NCBI GenBank assembly: GCA_023055425.1
Contig: JALGPY010000006.1
Coordinates: forward strand, 69,968,127-70,032,126
Reading direction: 5' to 3'
Source: Linanthus parryae
Taxonomy: Eukaryota > Streptophyta > Magnoliopsida > Ericales > Polemoniaceae
Length of the DNA stretch: 64,000 bases
The position numbers were made by a program, and so were the translations under genes. Below are positions 1 to 11,393 of the stretch, piece by piece; the first letter of the stretch is position 1; each line of letters starts with the position of its first letter. The notes below the pieces were generated by a model, which searched no databases, was not told the DNA's origin, and saw nothing but the letters and a program-made list of their open reading frames with translations.

Positions 1-2
1 TT

Positions 3-104
3 GTGAAAGTTTTATGGACGAACAATCAGAGAGAAGAGGCTACTTGGGAAGCAGAAGATGATATGAGAAAGAAGTATCCCCACCTATTTAATGAGGTAAA
101 TTGA
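3..104 (+). CDS. C-terminal tail of a Ty3/gypsy pol polyprotein (partial)
   Basis: The window opens inside an open frame that ends with a TGA at 102-104. Its last residues include a TWE motif and end in KKYPHLFNEVN. This is the usual chromodomain-like tail of plant chromovirus-type gypsy integrases, in which a T-W-E motif is followed by a Y-P-x-L-F ending. The start lies outside the window. A purine-rich tract and an LTR start follow within 35 bp, as expected for the 3' end of such an element. The family call rests on about 33 residues plus this context. Confidence 0.75.
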   Translation: MKVLWTNNQREEATWEAEDDMRKKYPHLFNEVN

Positions 105-125
105 ATTCCGGGGACGTCACTCCCT

Positions 126-137
126 AAGGGGGGAGGA
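126..137 (+). other. Polypurine tract of gypsy element 1
   Basis: An uninterrupted run of purines, AAGGGGGGAGGA, lies directly before a TGTAACA start. This is the plus-strand priming site that precedes the 3' LTR of LTR retrotransposons, and it comes 21 bp after the pol stop codon. Confidence 0.75.
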
Positions 138-196
138 TGTAACATTTCGCTTTAATACCCTTACGTTTATAAAATAAATCTTAAACACTTCATATT
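138..196 (+). mobile_element. Start of the 3' LTR of gypsy element 1, cut by a LINE insertion
   Basis: The LTR begins TGTAACATTTCGC right after the polypurine tract. After 59 bp it is interrupted by the LINE. The LTR resumes at 7255 after the duplicated target, but its end cannot be placed, because by about 7330 the sequence has become the internal 3' end of a second gypsy element. Confidence 0.6.
182..196. repeat. Target-site duplication of the LINE, left copy
   Basis: The 15-bp sequence TAAACACTTCATATT occurs here and again at 7240-7254. It flanks the T-rich (poly-A on the minus strand) end of the LINE and its 5' end, which is the hallmark of target-primed reverse transcription. Confidence 0.85.
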
Positions 197-596
197 TTTT
201 TTGCGGGAAAATTAGAACTTCAATTGATATCCGAATCAAATGATAATTACATCTACATAGCATCTACATAGCATAAAAGGACACCATCCGGCCATACCAA
301 AACAAGGATACTAATACTACTAGCTCATAAAACTAGGGCAGGCCACTAAACATGAAACTAAGCGAGATAACCCACCAAACAAGACACCAAACAAGACAAC
401 CTCCTGATAAACTAAAGACCAAACTAAAGACCAAAGCTAGCTGAGGGAGCCTAGCAGTGGCCAACCAGCAGAACAACCAGCAAACTAACACAGAGACCAT
501 TACTTCATCAGTTTCGAAAACATCCGAAAACAAACTTGAGACATAAATTGAGATAATTTGAGAACTTGAGAACTATCAACTTGGATTCAGGGCTCC

Positions 597-920
597 TTAG
601 ACATCAATGAAGGGAATGACTGCTGACATGAGATCATTGTCTGGAATGGGAGGGAACTCTTCTCCAGATGCAGCTCCAGAGGCACTAACACTCGAAGCAT
701 CAAGGGATTGAATGACTTCTGGAGCATTAGAACTTCCTTCTCCTCCTGGGGCCTTAGCAGAAGCTTCAGCAGAAAATGCATTCTTGAAAACAAAAGATCC
801 TTGGACAGGAGGGAGGACTGCTAGAGGAACTGCTTGGGACACTTCCACCAATGCCTGAGGATAAAACTGCACTTGACCTGGCAACCATTCTGGCCTTCCT
901 TTCTTGACTTCAACTTCCAC
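597..920 (-). CDS. Open stretch downstream of LINE ORF2, function unknown
   Basis: About 107 codons are open on the minus strand after the ORF2 stop, in a different frame. There is no ATG at the start; the frame opens at a GTG. The peptide has a GRPEWLPGQVQFYP-like beginning and an acidic, Ser/Ala-rich rest. It shows no RNase H signature, although many plant L1 elements carry RNase H after zf-RVT. It could be the C-terminal end of ORF2 after a frameshift, a family-specific extra segment, or non-coding. Confidence 0.3.
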   Translation of the reverse strand: MEVEVKKGRPEWLPGQVQFYPQALVEVSQAVPLAVLPPVQGSFVFKNAFSAEASAKAPGGEGSSNAPEVIQSLDASSVSASGAASGEEFPPIPDNDLMSAVIPFIDV

Positions 921-959
921 CCATCCTTCATTAGCTAAAAAGTAAACTCACAAATTAAA

Positions 960-3900
960 TCAAGATAGAGTCAGAAAATTTTCAAGAGCCTCTGCCTGGT
1001 GAAACAAAGTGCTAGGTGTAGTATTTTGTTGCTCAAATAATCTTTTATTTCTGGTGATCCAAAGAATCCAGAATATAGCTGGAATCCAATGCCAGTTATT
1101 ATGTTTTTGGAGTTTCTTTTTCTTGTTTAGCCATCTCATTAACCACTTATTGACATCAGAAGAGTAATGTTTTGGCTTCTGAAAGGGGTGAAGAGGGGCT
1201 CTGCCCCAGAGCTCCCGAGCCTTAGTACAGTGGAGGAAAATGTGATTAGCATCTTCAATGTGATTTGGGCAACTAGGACAGAAGGGGTTTGAGGAGGCAA
1301 TTCTAGAGTTAATATTGGAAAGACAAGGCAGAGAGTTAGTGCAAATTCTCCAAAAGAGATGAGTAATATTTGAGGGCATTCCTGAGGACCAGAGTCTTTT
1401 CCAGTTGTAGCTAAGAGTTATAGGGTTAAAGTGGATGTTGGCTGCTACTGACAGGGGTGAGGAGTTATTGAAATTTTGGAGGAAATAGGCGGATTTAACA
1501 GAGAAGATTCCAGTGGAGGAGGCTCCCCAATAAGGGGTATCTGTGCTTTCAAGACTTTCTAAAGGTGTATCTAGAATTCTATCTCTCAACCAATTAGGGA
1601 AGATATCACCTACTAGATCAGTTTTCCACACTCTGTGTTGCTGATCAATCAAGTGACCAACCTTAGTGGGATTGTTATGATGGTCAGCTTGAATTAAACA
1701 CTCCTTAACGGAGGCCCCAGGCACATCTTTGATCCACCCATCCTCACACAACTCAATGGCATTTCCGGTAGCAATTTTCCATTGCAGTCCCATTCTCAAA
1801 GTGCTTCTACCTTTACAGATGTTTTTCCAAGCAGAGGATGAAGAAGAAGCAGGGTTGGGGCTCAAAAAAGTTTTTCTTTTGCAATATTTTGCAGAAAAAT
1901 ATTTTGTAAAAAGAGAGTTATGATCCTTGAGGATTCTCCAGCTACTTTTAGCCAAAAGAGCATTATTAAAACATTGTAAATTCTTAAAACCCAATCCCCC
2001 ATTCTTGGGTTTATTACAAAGAAAGTCCCAAGAGAGCCAATGAATACGCTTTTTATTGCAGTCCCCTGACCAGTAAAATTTAGAGAAGACAGTTTTAATA
2101 GTGTTACAGTCTTTCTTTGGGAAGAGGCATATGGACATGGGATAAACAAGGTAGCTGCTAAGAACAGACTTAATCAATGTGGCTCTTCCTAAGGGGTTGA
2201 GAAGAAGACCTTGCCAAGAAGCACACTTATGCATGACCTTGTCTATGGTATTTTTATAATAGTCTTACTAGTCCCTTTATTGTCAAGAGAGATACCTAGA
2301 TACTTTCCTATGCAGTCACTTGGAGCAAGTCCTAGGGAGTTGAGGAAGTGATTCTTATCAGCAGGGGAGCAATTAGGACTAAAGACTAGAGAGGACTTGT
2401 CTAAGTTTATGGATTGGCCTGATTGAGTAGCATAGAGGTCAAGAATGTGCCTAATGTTAGCACTAGTCTGAGGACAAACTTTGAAGAAGAGAAGGGTGTC
2501 ATCAGCAAACTGCAAATGGGAAATTGTCTGATTGTTGGAAAAGGGAATGCCTTGCAGAAGTCCATCCTCTTCAGCAGCTGTGAGAGAGCTTGAAAGGACT
2601 TCTGCACATAGAGAAAAAAGGAAGGGGGAGAGTGGGTCACCTTGTCTTAGACCTCTATTAGGTTTGAAGAACTTAGACTGAGATCTATTGAGAATGATGG
2701 AATAGGTGACAGTGGTAATGCACTGCATAATAAGTTTAATAAAGTGGGAGGGGAAGTGCATTTGTACCATGACATGATCAAGAAAATCCCATCTAATTCG
2801 ATCAAAAGCTTTGGAGATATCTAATTTCAGGGCTCCTAACTTAGATTGATTATTAGTCTTAGCTTTGTGGATGGTATGAACAAGATCTTGGCCAATGATA
2901 ATGTTATCTTGGATTAGCCTTTGGGGAATAAAACCATTTTGGTTAATAGAAATGAGGGAAGGAAGGACTTGTTTAAGCCTATTAGCCAAGACTTTGGCTA
3001 TTATTCTGTAGAGGACATTGCATAAGCTAATAGGTCTGAAGTCACCAACTTTAAGAGGGTTATGGCACTTAGGTATGAGAATTATATGAGTTTTGTTTAT
3101 TTCTTTGAGCAAATGACCTGAATTGAGAAAGGAGAGCACTGCTGTTATAATGGTGGTGGAGCAAAGGGTCCAATTTTTTTGAAAGAATGCTGGCTGGAAG
3201 CCATCTGGGCCTGGAGCTTTTAGGGGAGCCATTTCAAAGACTGCTTGAGTGACTTCAGTTGCAGAGAATGGTTTAGAAAGAAGACTTTGCTGTTCAGGAG
3301 ATAAAAATTTAATAATGTTGAAAAGAAGAGAAAATGAGAACAAGTTGTCATTTTGGGCTGAGAGATCAGCTAGACTGGGTGAGGGTTCAGAGTAAATGGA
3401 TTGGAAGTGATCAAGGAACAAATTCATTATGTCATTGTGATCAGTAACAAAGGAGCCATCAGAAAGTTGAATGTTCTAAATTCCATTAAAAGTCTTTTTG
3501 ATTTTGGTGCATGCATGGAAAAACTTTGTATTTTTATTTCCCTTTTTTAGCCACTTACATCTAGCTCTATGAGCCCAATAGATTTCTTCTTGGGTAAGCA
3601 GATCCTGTAGTTGATGATGTAGATGAATAAAAGAGGATGCTGCTTGAGGATCAGGTAGGAGAGTTTGTTGAAAGGCAAGTTGGGTTTTAACATTATTAAT
3701 TTGATTTTGCAGTGAGGGTGTAGAAGAGGCCCAGGCTCTAAAAGCTTTAAGTGTGATAGCTAGAAGCTTGGCCACTCTGAAACATGGTGAACCTGGAATG
3801 GGAATGCTCCATATGTATTTCAGGAGTTCCTTAGAATCAGCAGTATTCAGCCACCAAATTTCAAAACGTCTGGGAGGGTAGCAGTTGGTAGAGGGTGGGG

Positions 3901-4599
3901 AGAATTTTAAAACCATAGGAGAGTGATCAGAGGAGCCAATGCCTAGGTTATGAATAGTTAGATCAGGAAAAGAGTTAATTAGACTAACATTACACCATGC
4001 TCTGTCAAGCCTTTCAAAAGTAGGAGAGCCACTTAATCTATTGTTAGTCCAGGTAAACCAAGGTTCAATATTTTAACTTCAAACAACGCCCATTTATTTA
4101 TGAAATTGAGGAGGGTTTCAGAACCTCTAATGTTAGAAGCACAAGGCCCCATTTTATCATGAGAAAAAAGAACCTGATTAAAGTCACCTACTAACACCAA
4201 GGGACTATTAACCGGGAGAATAGAATCAAAGAGATTCCATACATGTAAACGCTGATCAAAATTTGGGTTGCCATACACTAGACCTATGAACCAAGAAGGA
4301 AGTGAAGGGTTTGAATCTGATATTTCAAGGAGTAGCAAGTTGTCCGAAGACCACTTCAAAGAGGCAGACAAAAGAGAGGAGTGCCAGGCACACCAAAGAC
4401 CACCACTAGAGCCTATAGGATCAATGAAACAGTGTTTGTCAAAACCTAATTTACGAAATTTCCTTTGAATGAAACAACTTTTTTGTTTAGTTTCAGAAAG
4501 AAAAAGAAGAGCAGGCTTAAACTTACGGGTCAGGGAAAAAACTTCACGAATTGCAGAGTCCTGCCCTAAGCCTCTGCAATTCCAGCTAATGATATTCAT
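960..4599 (-). pseudogene. LINE ORF2: endonuclease, reverse transcriptase and zf-RVT
   Basis: ORF2 starts at an ATG at 4599 (MNIISWNCRGLG), the usual start of plant LINE apurinic-like endonucleases. Endonuclease motifs follow: SETK, GDFNQV, then TWTNNR and SDHSP in a shifted frame. Reverse transcriptase spans about 2243-3427 with KAPGPDG, FRPISLCN, LDISKAFD, GLRQGDPLSP and the catalytic FADD box (LQFADDTLLFF). The 960-2234 part holds the zinc-binding zf-RVT region, with spaced Cys and His around CPSCPNHIEDANHIFLHC. Lesions: a frameshift near 4040, an in-frame stop at about 3476-3478 and a frameshift near 2240-2250. No RNase H domain is seen after zf-RVT. The enzyme would nick DNA and copy its own RNA at the nick. 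The catalytic residues visible are intact, but the frame is broken. Confidence 0.9.
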
Positions 4600-6689
4600 G
4601 GCTCTATTGGGGGTTGTTGAGGGACAACCACCCTAAACCCAGAATTAAGTTTCTTGTTGGGATGTAATTCAGAAGAAACTGTGTCACACAGTGGCCTTAA
4701 ACGTTTTTTGAACTTGAACTTGAAAATTTGATTTGAAAAGGGATTGAAATTTAAAGATTGAATTAGATCATGAAAACATTTAAAGATACCTTTTTGAGCC
4801 TCCATTTTGGAAGAGGTTTTTTGCTTCTTCCCTTTCCCCTTAAGGTCCGCCACCGAGGCCACTGGGATTTCTCTCTTCTTCGCCACCTTTTTCAATGCAG
4901 GGATTTGCAAAACTCCTTTTGGCTTGCTGTTGAGTTTTTCTTTGCCTTTTCCCAAGTTCTTCCCCAAATTTTTCTTAACCTCCTTTTTCTCCACGATCCC
5001 CATCTCCTTTTTGGCCTCACCTCTTTTCCCTCTGGTATTTTTTGGAATTGAAGGGCTAACTTCTTTGAGCATCTTATCAATATCAACCACCTCTTGCTTT
5101 CTCTGCTCCTGATCAGTGTCTGCCTCCGAGGTGTTTGAGGGAGTAAAATCAGGGGCTTTGATGGAGAAATCAGAACGAGAGGAAAGCATTTTATAGGTGG
5201 TGGGTAATTGCCTCATTTGGGATGTGTGTGTTGGGAGAAGAGGAAGGTTGGGACAAGAGAGAGATAGAGACTTAGATGGCAACTGCTGAAAAGGGGTCTT
5301 TTGGGGATTGGTCGAAATGTTTTATAGTGGTGATAGGGGGGAGGCTTTTCAGTTCATGGAGTAAAGTGTCTCCCGTTTCAAAAAAAGGATGCATGGCTCT
5401 ATTGAAGAGATTTTCTAGAACTGCACCCACATTCATTGGAGGCGGTTGAGATGGTTTAGGATGGGAACATGAATCACTATTGAATGTGGACGGTTGGGAT
5501 GGCTGAGAGAGAGAGTCAGCCATAACTGCTTCGGGAACGTGTGCATGTATTGGCAGAGAAGAGGAAGGGTGCTGCTGAGGAAGAAGAAACGTTTGGGATT
5601 TTTGGATTAAATGATGAATGTTGGGGAAGTAGTTTTGTATAAAAGCAGAGGTGGCATTCATGAGAGAAGTTTGATTTGAGGGTGTGTTTTCTGGGTTGGA
5701 AGGGGGGGGGGTAAAAAAGTTAGCAGAGTCATTAGATGAAGGTGAGTGATTTGCAGATGGTTGTTGTGGTGGCAGGGGGGACCTTGATTTGGGTCATGAG
5801 AGACAGAGAGTTCTTGAAAGGTATAGATAGGGTTTACACTGGTATCAAGTTTGATGGTGCGGTGAGGGCCATGCTTTGAGTGGAACTTTAGCAGATGTGT
5901 AAACATTTTTCGATGAGGGTTAACATGGAAGGGGTAGGCAGAGAGATGGTGAGATTGCAGGTAACGAGCTTCCAGCTTCTCCAGTACCGCCACAAGGTTA
6001 GTATTACAGTGTCTGTTATCGTGACCTATACAACCGCACCTGTAACATACCTTGAAAATTCTTTCATAACTGAAAAATACCCACTTGAATTCATCTTCCC
6101 CTGGGACATTCACATAAACACCAGGTGTTAAAGCCTGATCCAGAGCCACTCTGGATTTGATTCGTAAACCTTGCATGCTTCGGACTCTATTAAAAGACCA
6201 GTCAACAACCACAAGATCCCCAACCAAATTACCCATTTTTTCTGCTGTTTCAAAATCGAAACCTTCGAGCGAAATATTAGGAACTTGAAACCAAACATCT
6301 GCTTTTGTGAAATCTATCTCTGAAAGGGCTTGATTGTTCAATCTTTCTTTAAAAACCAGTGAGAGGCCATGAATAGAGACCAGAGATTCATTGAGAAAAA
6401 AATCTTTATCTTTTGGATTTTGAAAGTGGAAGAGGTAAACATCACCCTTTTTTTCAATCCAAACCGAACCAAAAGTTTTCCAAGCTTTGCTAATGGCTTT
6501 TTGCATGACTGCAGGTGACAAAGAGGTCTTTCCCAGGAATTTAGCGATCAACGTGTTTTTCAGGATCTCTCTGAAGGTGAAGGCTCTTGAGGGATCCAGG
6601 GAAAGCACAGAACCTCTCTCGTCAAGCCTTTCCTCCATGGAATCGTTTGAAGGGGGGCTGTTAGAGTCGTATTGGTAGGATTTGGACAT
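4596..6689 (-). pseudogene. LINE ORF1: RNA-binding protein with zinc knuckle
   Basis: ORF1 starts at an ATG at 6689. The first 343 codons carry a DUF4283-like N-terminal region (an FGSVWIEKKGDVYLFHF-type core) and a CCHC knuckle, CYRCGCIGHDNRHC, typical of the nucleic-acid-binding ORF1 of plant L1 elements. Two further open pieces (5272-5661 and 4596-5282) continue the protein in other frames. They are rich in Ser/Pro and then Lys/Glu, as expected for a disordered C-terminal half. Frameshifts fall near 5660-5710, next to a run of G, and near 5280. The last stop codon overlaps the ORF2 start as ATGA at 4596-4599. Confidence 0.8.
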
Positions 6690-7239
6690 AATGGTAAGGG
6701 ATATTGGTCACAGAGAAGAAGATCAGCGAGAAGGAGATTGGAAAGGGAGTCACTACTAGGGAGGACACAGAGATGAGCTAGGTGCTAAGGGTCCTGCAAA
6801 ACATATAGAAGAACAATTAGAACATAAACAAATAGAACCAAGAAACAAAAAGAACAATAAGCCAATGCATGTGGAGGGATTGAGATGATGACTGCAGCTT
6901 CTGCAGGTGGGAGAAGTGTTTCACTAGCTAAACTTCCCCCTGAGATCTTGATCACCTGCAAGGAGACTGTGTTATTAGGCACTAGACTATGATGATGGGA
7001 GATTAGGGGTAGGGAGAAAGATTAGAATTAGAGATAGTGTGTTAGAGTAAACAAATAAAGCAATAAAAAAAGGGGGGCAGTGCACGGCTGCAGCAGCTAT
7101 TGGCTGCAGGGTCACCGAGGGAAATGGAGAATTGCAATGGTTGGTGAGAGAGCGGAGGAGATTGGGTGAGCAGGAGCTTGAAACATGGTGGAGAGGACGG
7201 CTCGAGGAGCAGTGGGGAAGAGGCTCTAGAGAGAGAGCA

Positions 7240-7254
7240 TAAACACTTCATATT
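7240..7254. repeat. Target-site duplication of the LINE, right copy
   Basis: Identical to the 15-bp sequence at 182-196. It marks the 5' end of the minus-strand LINE. Confidence 0.85.
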
Positions 7255-7339
7255 AACCCTAGTAAATTTCATGATATAATTTGTGCATCATTATATAAAC
7301 ATATAATTGCATTTTATAGAGACGTTATGTTTATTGAGT

Positions 7340-7389
7340 ATGAGTGGATTTAGCTTCGAGGACAAAACTTTTCTTTAAGGGGAGAAGGA
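7340..7389 (+). other. 3' end of pol and polypurine tract of gypsy element 2
   Basis: A short frame ends FSFEDKTFL then TAA at 7376-7378. It is followed by the purine tract AAGGGGAGAAGGA up to 7389. The S-F-E-D-K ending before a purine tract is the usual 3' end of plant chromovirus-type gypsy elements. The upstream pol sequence is absent, so this is a truncated element joined to remnants of gypsy element 1. Confidence 0.65.
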
Positions 7390-9990
7390 TGTAATACCCT
7401 GTTTAATTTTGAAGGGTAAATTGGTAATTGAGGCGTAAAATTTAATTTGTACTGCGAGTGACGAGTTGGATTATTTATGAGTTCAAAATATACTCGGGAA
7501 GTTCATATAATAACAATATAGAAAACGATATTTTTATTGAGTATTCTATTTAGCATTTTATATAGTTTATTTATATATACCATAGTGTGTACCCAACCCA
7601 CTAGATTGGCCAACCCATTTGGTACTCCTAAAACACTCTAGCTTAAGTAGTAGAAGAAGAAAACAATTGCAAGGTCGGTTGAAGGAAGATGACTTCTCCA
7701 AGTCATCAATTCATTATTTAATTCTCTCTCTCTCATTTGTTTCTCTCACACCAAAACACATCAGAACAAACTTTCTCCTCTCCCTCTCATCACACCCACG
7801 GGAAAAACAAAACACCACCACCACCGTACCTCCATCACCACCCGAACCACCTTCACCACCACAGCCACCTCCTCCTCATCCCTCCCTCTCCTCTCTCTCT
7901 CTGCCACACACCACCAGCAGCAGCAGCAGCTCCCCCCGCCGAGGAGGCCGCCAACCACTCTGTTGAACCAACCCGGCGGGAAACCACCGCCATATCTCTC
8001 TGCCTTCTCTCTCCTTCTCTGTTTTGGACCCCTGAGCCTTCTCCTCCCTCTCCTGCGACCCAAGTACGAGAAGTGCAGCAGCAACTAGCTGCAGAACACC
8101 CCGAACCACCACCATCGCCGCCGGCCACCATTATTTCCGGCGAGAAGCTCAACCGAGCTAACCGGAGCGACCCACTCTCTCCCGTTGGTACCAAACTACT
8201 CCTGCAGGTCCGAGGAGTGCATTAGCAACCTCAAACAGAACCAAGAACGTCGGATTCATCGTCGGTGTTCATCCCCGCCGACCACCACCTTCGGAGACGA
8301 GATCCGCTCCGTTTCTTAACCATTTCTCGCAATTTTTCGCATAGGTGAGTCCTAAATCACTCTCTAGTTCATTTCTAATCATCAAAATCTCATCTTGTTA
8401 GTTCTAACACGAATCGGGTATGTTGGGTTGAAGTTGTATGCTTGTGTTCATAAAGAGGGGTTGTTTATGTAGTTTCTGAAAAGTTGAGGGTGAGTAGTGC
8501 ACTGCATGTATAGTTTCTGAAAAGTTGGGGGTGATTTGTGTATAATATGAAACTGCATATAATATATATAATTAAAAATACGATTTTTGGATTAATATTA
8601 TATCCAAATAAATCTATATATTATTTTGACTATTTCAAAGTAAATAGGTTGTAAAAATTACATAGGACTATATTTATATGAAATATTGTTGTTTCTATAA
8701 GCAAGATAAAAATGTACGATTTGGTTAATTATATAATTTTGGATTGTTTAACGAAATATTTTAGGTTCTTGTAAACTAGTATTTTGAGTAAAATAGATTA
8801 TTTTGAGAATATTGATAAAAATAAATAGGTTGGAAGTTAAATTATGAAATAACTAATTAAGTAGACTCTTTAAAAATCCGTATATCTATTGTTGATATTA
8901 CTTGATTATTTTTCCTAGATATTAGAAATTATTTATCCAACATAAGTTTATAATTATATATATGACTTGTTTTTATTAGAATAAATATTTGTGAATTTCA
9001 ATTATAAATTTAATTCTTTTATAGTATATATATATATTCTAATAAATAAATAGCTATAATTGAATTAGTTTGAATTAATTTTTATAGTCACTTATGAATA
9101 AATAGTTTGTTTATTAAATTATTATTTCCTGGATAAAAAGAGTGTATAAACTTAATATTGGATTTATTTAAGTGCTGAACTTGATATTTCAATTACTTGT
9201 TTATTGATTCTTTTAGAAATTATCACATGAAATTAATAATACGTAATAACGTAAAGTGAAAACAGTTGTGCGGCGGAACCCTATTAAAATTCTTCTATAC
9301 ATTGTGATTATTATATTTGGCTCGGTTGCCATTGTCCCGAGTCGCACCATGTACTCACCCTTCTGGCCGCTAGAGTCTTAGGGGGGTGTCGACACTTAAG
9401 GTCTTGGTTGCATGCGAGATGGTTGGTTCTATATTATTGGATTGGTTTGTTCCCCTCTACAACTAAATAATAAATGTGGATTTTTTTTCATATGAATGTT
9501 GGAAGGAATTGATTTATTTTGGGAAAATATTGAAATGGGTTGAGAATGCTAAATAATGATTTGGATAATTTATATTTGGTCATTTGAAATAATATGTTTG
9601 TTTATCTCCTAATTATTCCCCTTTTTATTAAAATAAAAATATGCCTCTTTCCTATTTACATGTTGGGGTGTTTACTTGCTCAGCGTTTGTGCTGACTTTG
9701 GAAAAACTGCCGTCTTGTTTCTTCCCCCGCCGGTCTAGGTGAAGGAAGCTCGGCTTAACGGGAATCGCGGACTCACCTAGTTATGCTAGTATTAAATAAT
9801 TGAAACACCTAGACAATGTTTCATCTTGTTTAATAGTATGTGTTATTTCACTTTTGAAGACATTATTGTTTGTAATAAATAATTATGGCGATGTTTGTTT
9901 GGTTTACCATTGTTCATTGCACCCGAGAGCGATCGTGGGTGTGGAGTGGCATTTCCGTATTTCTCCCACGACGAAATACGGGGTGTCACA
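7390..9990 (+). mobile_element. Long 3' LTR of gypsy element 2 (about 2.6 kb)
   Basis: It begins TGTAATACCCTG after the purine tract and ends GGGGTGTCACA, giving TG...CA ends. A TATA-like TTATATATACC stands near 7570. It is followed by a CT-rich and CCACC-rich leader (7680-8340) whose open frames are low-complexity Pro/Ser/His stretches. A splice-donor-like GGTGAGT lies at about 8344. From 8400 to 9600 the LTR is very AT-rich and shows no gene. Very long LTRs with a transcribed GC-rich leader are common in Tekay-like chromoviruses. The LTR lies directly against copia protease sequence, so the gypsy element probably inserted into that copia element. Confidence 0.7.
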
Positions 9991-10846
9991 CCTGTCATAT
10001 GATTAGAGCATCTCGAGTCAACAATCCAATCTTTCTCATAATCAATATGATCAGATGTTATTGTTGCTAGGGCTAGCTGCTCCTCAACAGCAAATGATGC
10101 CTCAGCATCCCATTCATCTTCGCTCTTAGCTGCAGCAACATTACCCTCCACTTTCTTCTTGGACTGACAATCTCTCGCCGTGTGACCTTTCTTCCCGCAG
10201 TTATAGCATGTGCCATTAAACTTTTTCCCACTGCGACGACCTTTCCAGGCTCCCCCAAAATGACTGCTTCCTTCATATTAATGATTTTCTATTTTACCAT
10301 CGACCTATTTGAACCCACCGGCTACATGTTGCTTGGATTTTCCACTGCTCCTATTGGCAAAGAGCGCTTCCTCTTCTCCCTTCAGCGAGAGACCTCCCAT
10401 TTGCTTTGCCAAAGCCTCTTGTCCAGCAAGCAAATTTTCGAATTCAACAAGTGATGGTTGAACTTGCCATCCCTGTACCGCAGCAACAAAATTCCTATAT
10501 TATGGTCTCAAACCATGAATAATTATTCTCTTTACCCGGGTTTCTCCAATTGGAGCTGTAGAATCCAATTAAGAGATCTCCAGGCATAATGACTTAACCT
10601 TGCGGAAGTACTGGGTGATTGTCATATCGCGTTGTGCTATCGATAGAAGTTCGCTCTCCATAAATTGAAACCTCGTGTCATTCTTTTTCGATAACAAGGC
10701 TAGAGTATCCCAAGCTTCTTTGGGAGTTTTTGCATCCCGGATGCATTCCAGTACATCTTCTTCAATTGTTGTCTTTAAAGCAAACATCGCCTTGCCTGCT
10801 TTAATCTTTCACCTGCGCAAAGAACCGTCTGCCTCCTCCCTTGCTG
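9991..10846 (-). pseudogene. Copia element C1: gag C-terminal part and start of protease
   Basis: On the minus strand one reads a gag segment (LECIRDAKTPKEAWDTLALL, typical UBN2/retrotran_gag_2 content). It is followed by a zinc knuckle CYNCGKKGHTARDC and then the protease start WIVDSRCSNHMTG. In active copia proteases the motif is D-S-G; here the Gly is Arg. Several frameshifts separate the pieces. The reading stops exactly at the edge of the gypsy LTR at 9990, so the rest of pol was displaced or lost. Confidence 0.8.
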
Positions 10847-10854
10847 GTTCTTTA
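10847..10854. repeat. 8-bp target duplication of hAT MITE 1 (GTTCTTTA)
   Basis: GTTCTTTA is repeated at 11386-11393 on the other side of the MITE. An 8-bp duplication is diagnostic for hAT-type transposition. Confidence 0.85.
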
Positions 10855-11385
10855 TAGGGATGGCAGCGGGTCGGATCCGGATCACATCAGGCCAGATCCG
10901 TTTGGATTATCACCGGATTCAGATTAGATCGGATCGGGTTCATTAAGCTGATCCAAATCAGATCCTTTGATCCATATAATACGTGGTCGGATCGAATTTG
11001 GATCAGATCCGGCTCGAGTTTGCAATAAAATAGAAAAAATAACATAAAAAATAAACAATATTTCGTACGCTAAGACATGTTTGTAAGTTATGAAGCCTAA
11101 AAAACCAAAGAAATATTTTTGTAGGTTAGAGTTACTATAGTATTCTTCTTGTAAGTGTAAGTGGGGAGGTAATAGAGGTATATTTGTAAAGCACACATAT
11201 GCTCGGATCGGATCTGGTTGGAACCCGGTGGCTGCCCTTAGATCCAAATCCAGATCCAAATCCGTTCGGATCTGGCTTTCCGGATCCAAATCCGATCCAT
11301 TTTCAATTGGATCGGATTCGGATCCGGTCCATTCGGCTCGGATCGCTCGGATCTCAGATCAAATCGGACCATATTGCCATCCCTA
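10855..11385. mobile_element. hAT-type MITE inserted in copia gag (531 bp)
   Basis: Terminal inverted repeats TAGGGATGGCA/TGCCATCCCTA are flanked by perfect 8-bp duplications. The subterminal regions are packed with GGATCCGGATC-like and GATCCAAATCC-like units on both sides. Such arrays of short motifs are typical transposase-binding regions of non-autonomous hAT elements. No transposase is encoded, and the middle (11020-11200) is AT-rich. It split the gag gene of copia element C1. Confidence 0.9.
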
Positions 11386-11393
11386 GTTCTTTA

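Larger units (their letters stand above)
197..7239 (-). mobile_element. Near full-length L1-like LINE, minus strand
   Basis: The element lies between perfect 15-bp target duplications. The short T run at 197-202 is its poly-A tail on the minus strand. From right to left it has a leader of about 550 bp (6690-7239), ORF1 with a zinc knuckle, ORF2 with endonuclease, reverse transcriptase and zf-RVT regions, and a 3' part. At about 7.0 kb it is close to full length for plant L1 elements. Only a handful of frameshifts and one clear nonsense codon break the ORFs, so the insertion is not very old. It split the LTR of gypsy element 1. Confidence 0.9.

Noticed and set aside
4770..5112. Plus-strand Phe-rich frames resembling membrane proteins
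   Set aside because: They are antisense to the Lys/Glu-rich part of LINE ORF1.
7619..8225. Overlapping open frames of 79-162 codons on both strands
   Set aside because: They lie in the CT- and CCACC-rich leader of a gypsy LTR and are low-complexity Pro/His/Ser or Gly/Arg stretches without domains. The GC-rich repeats explain the lack of stops.
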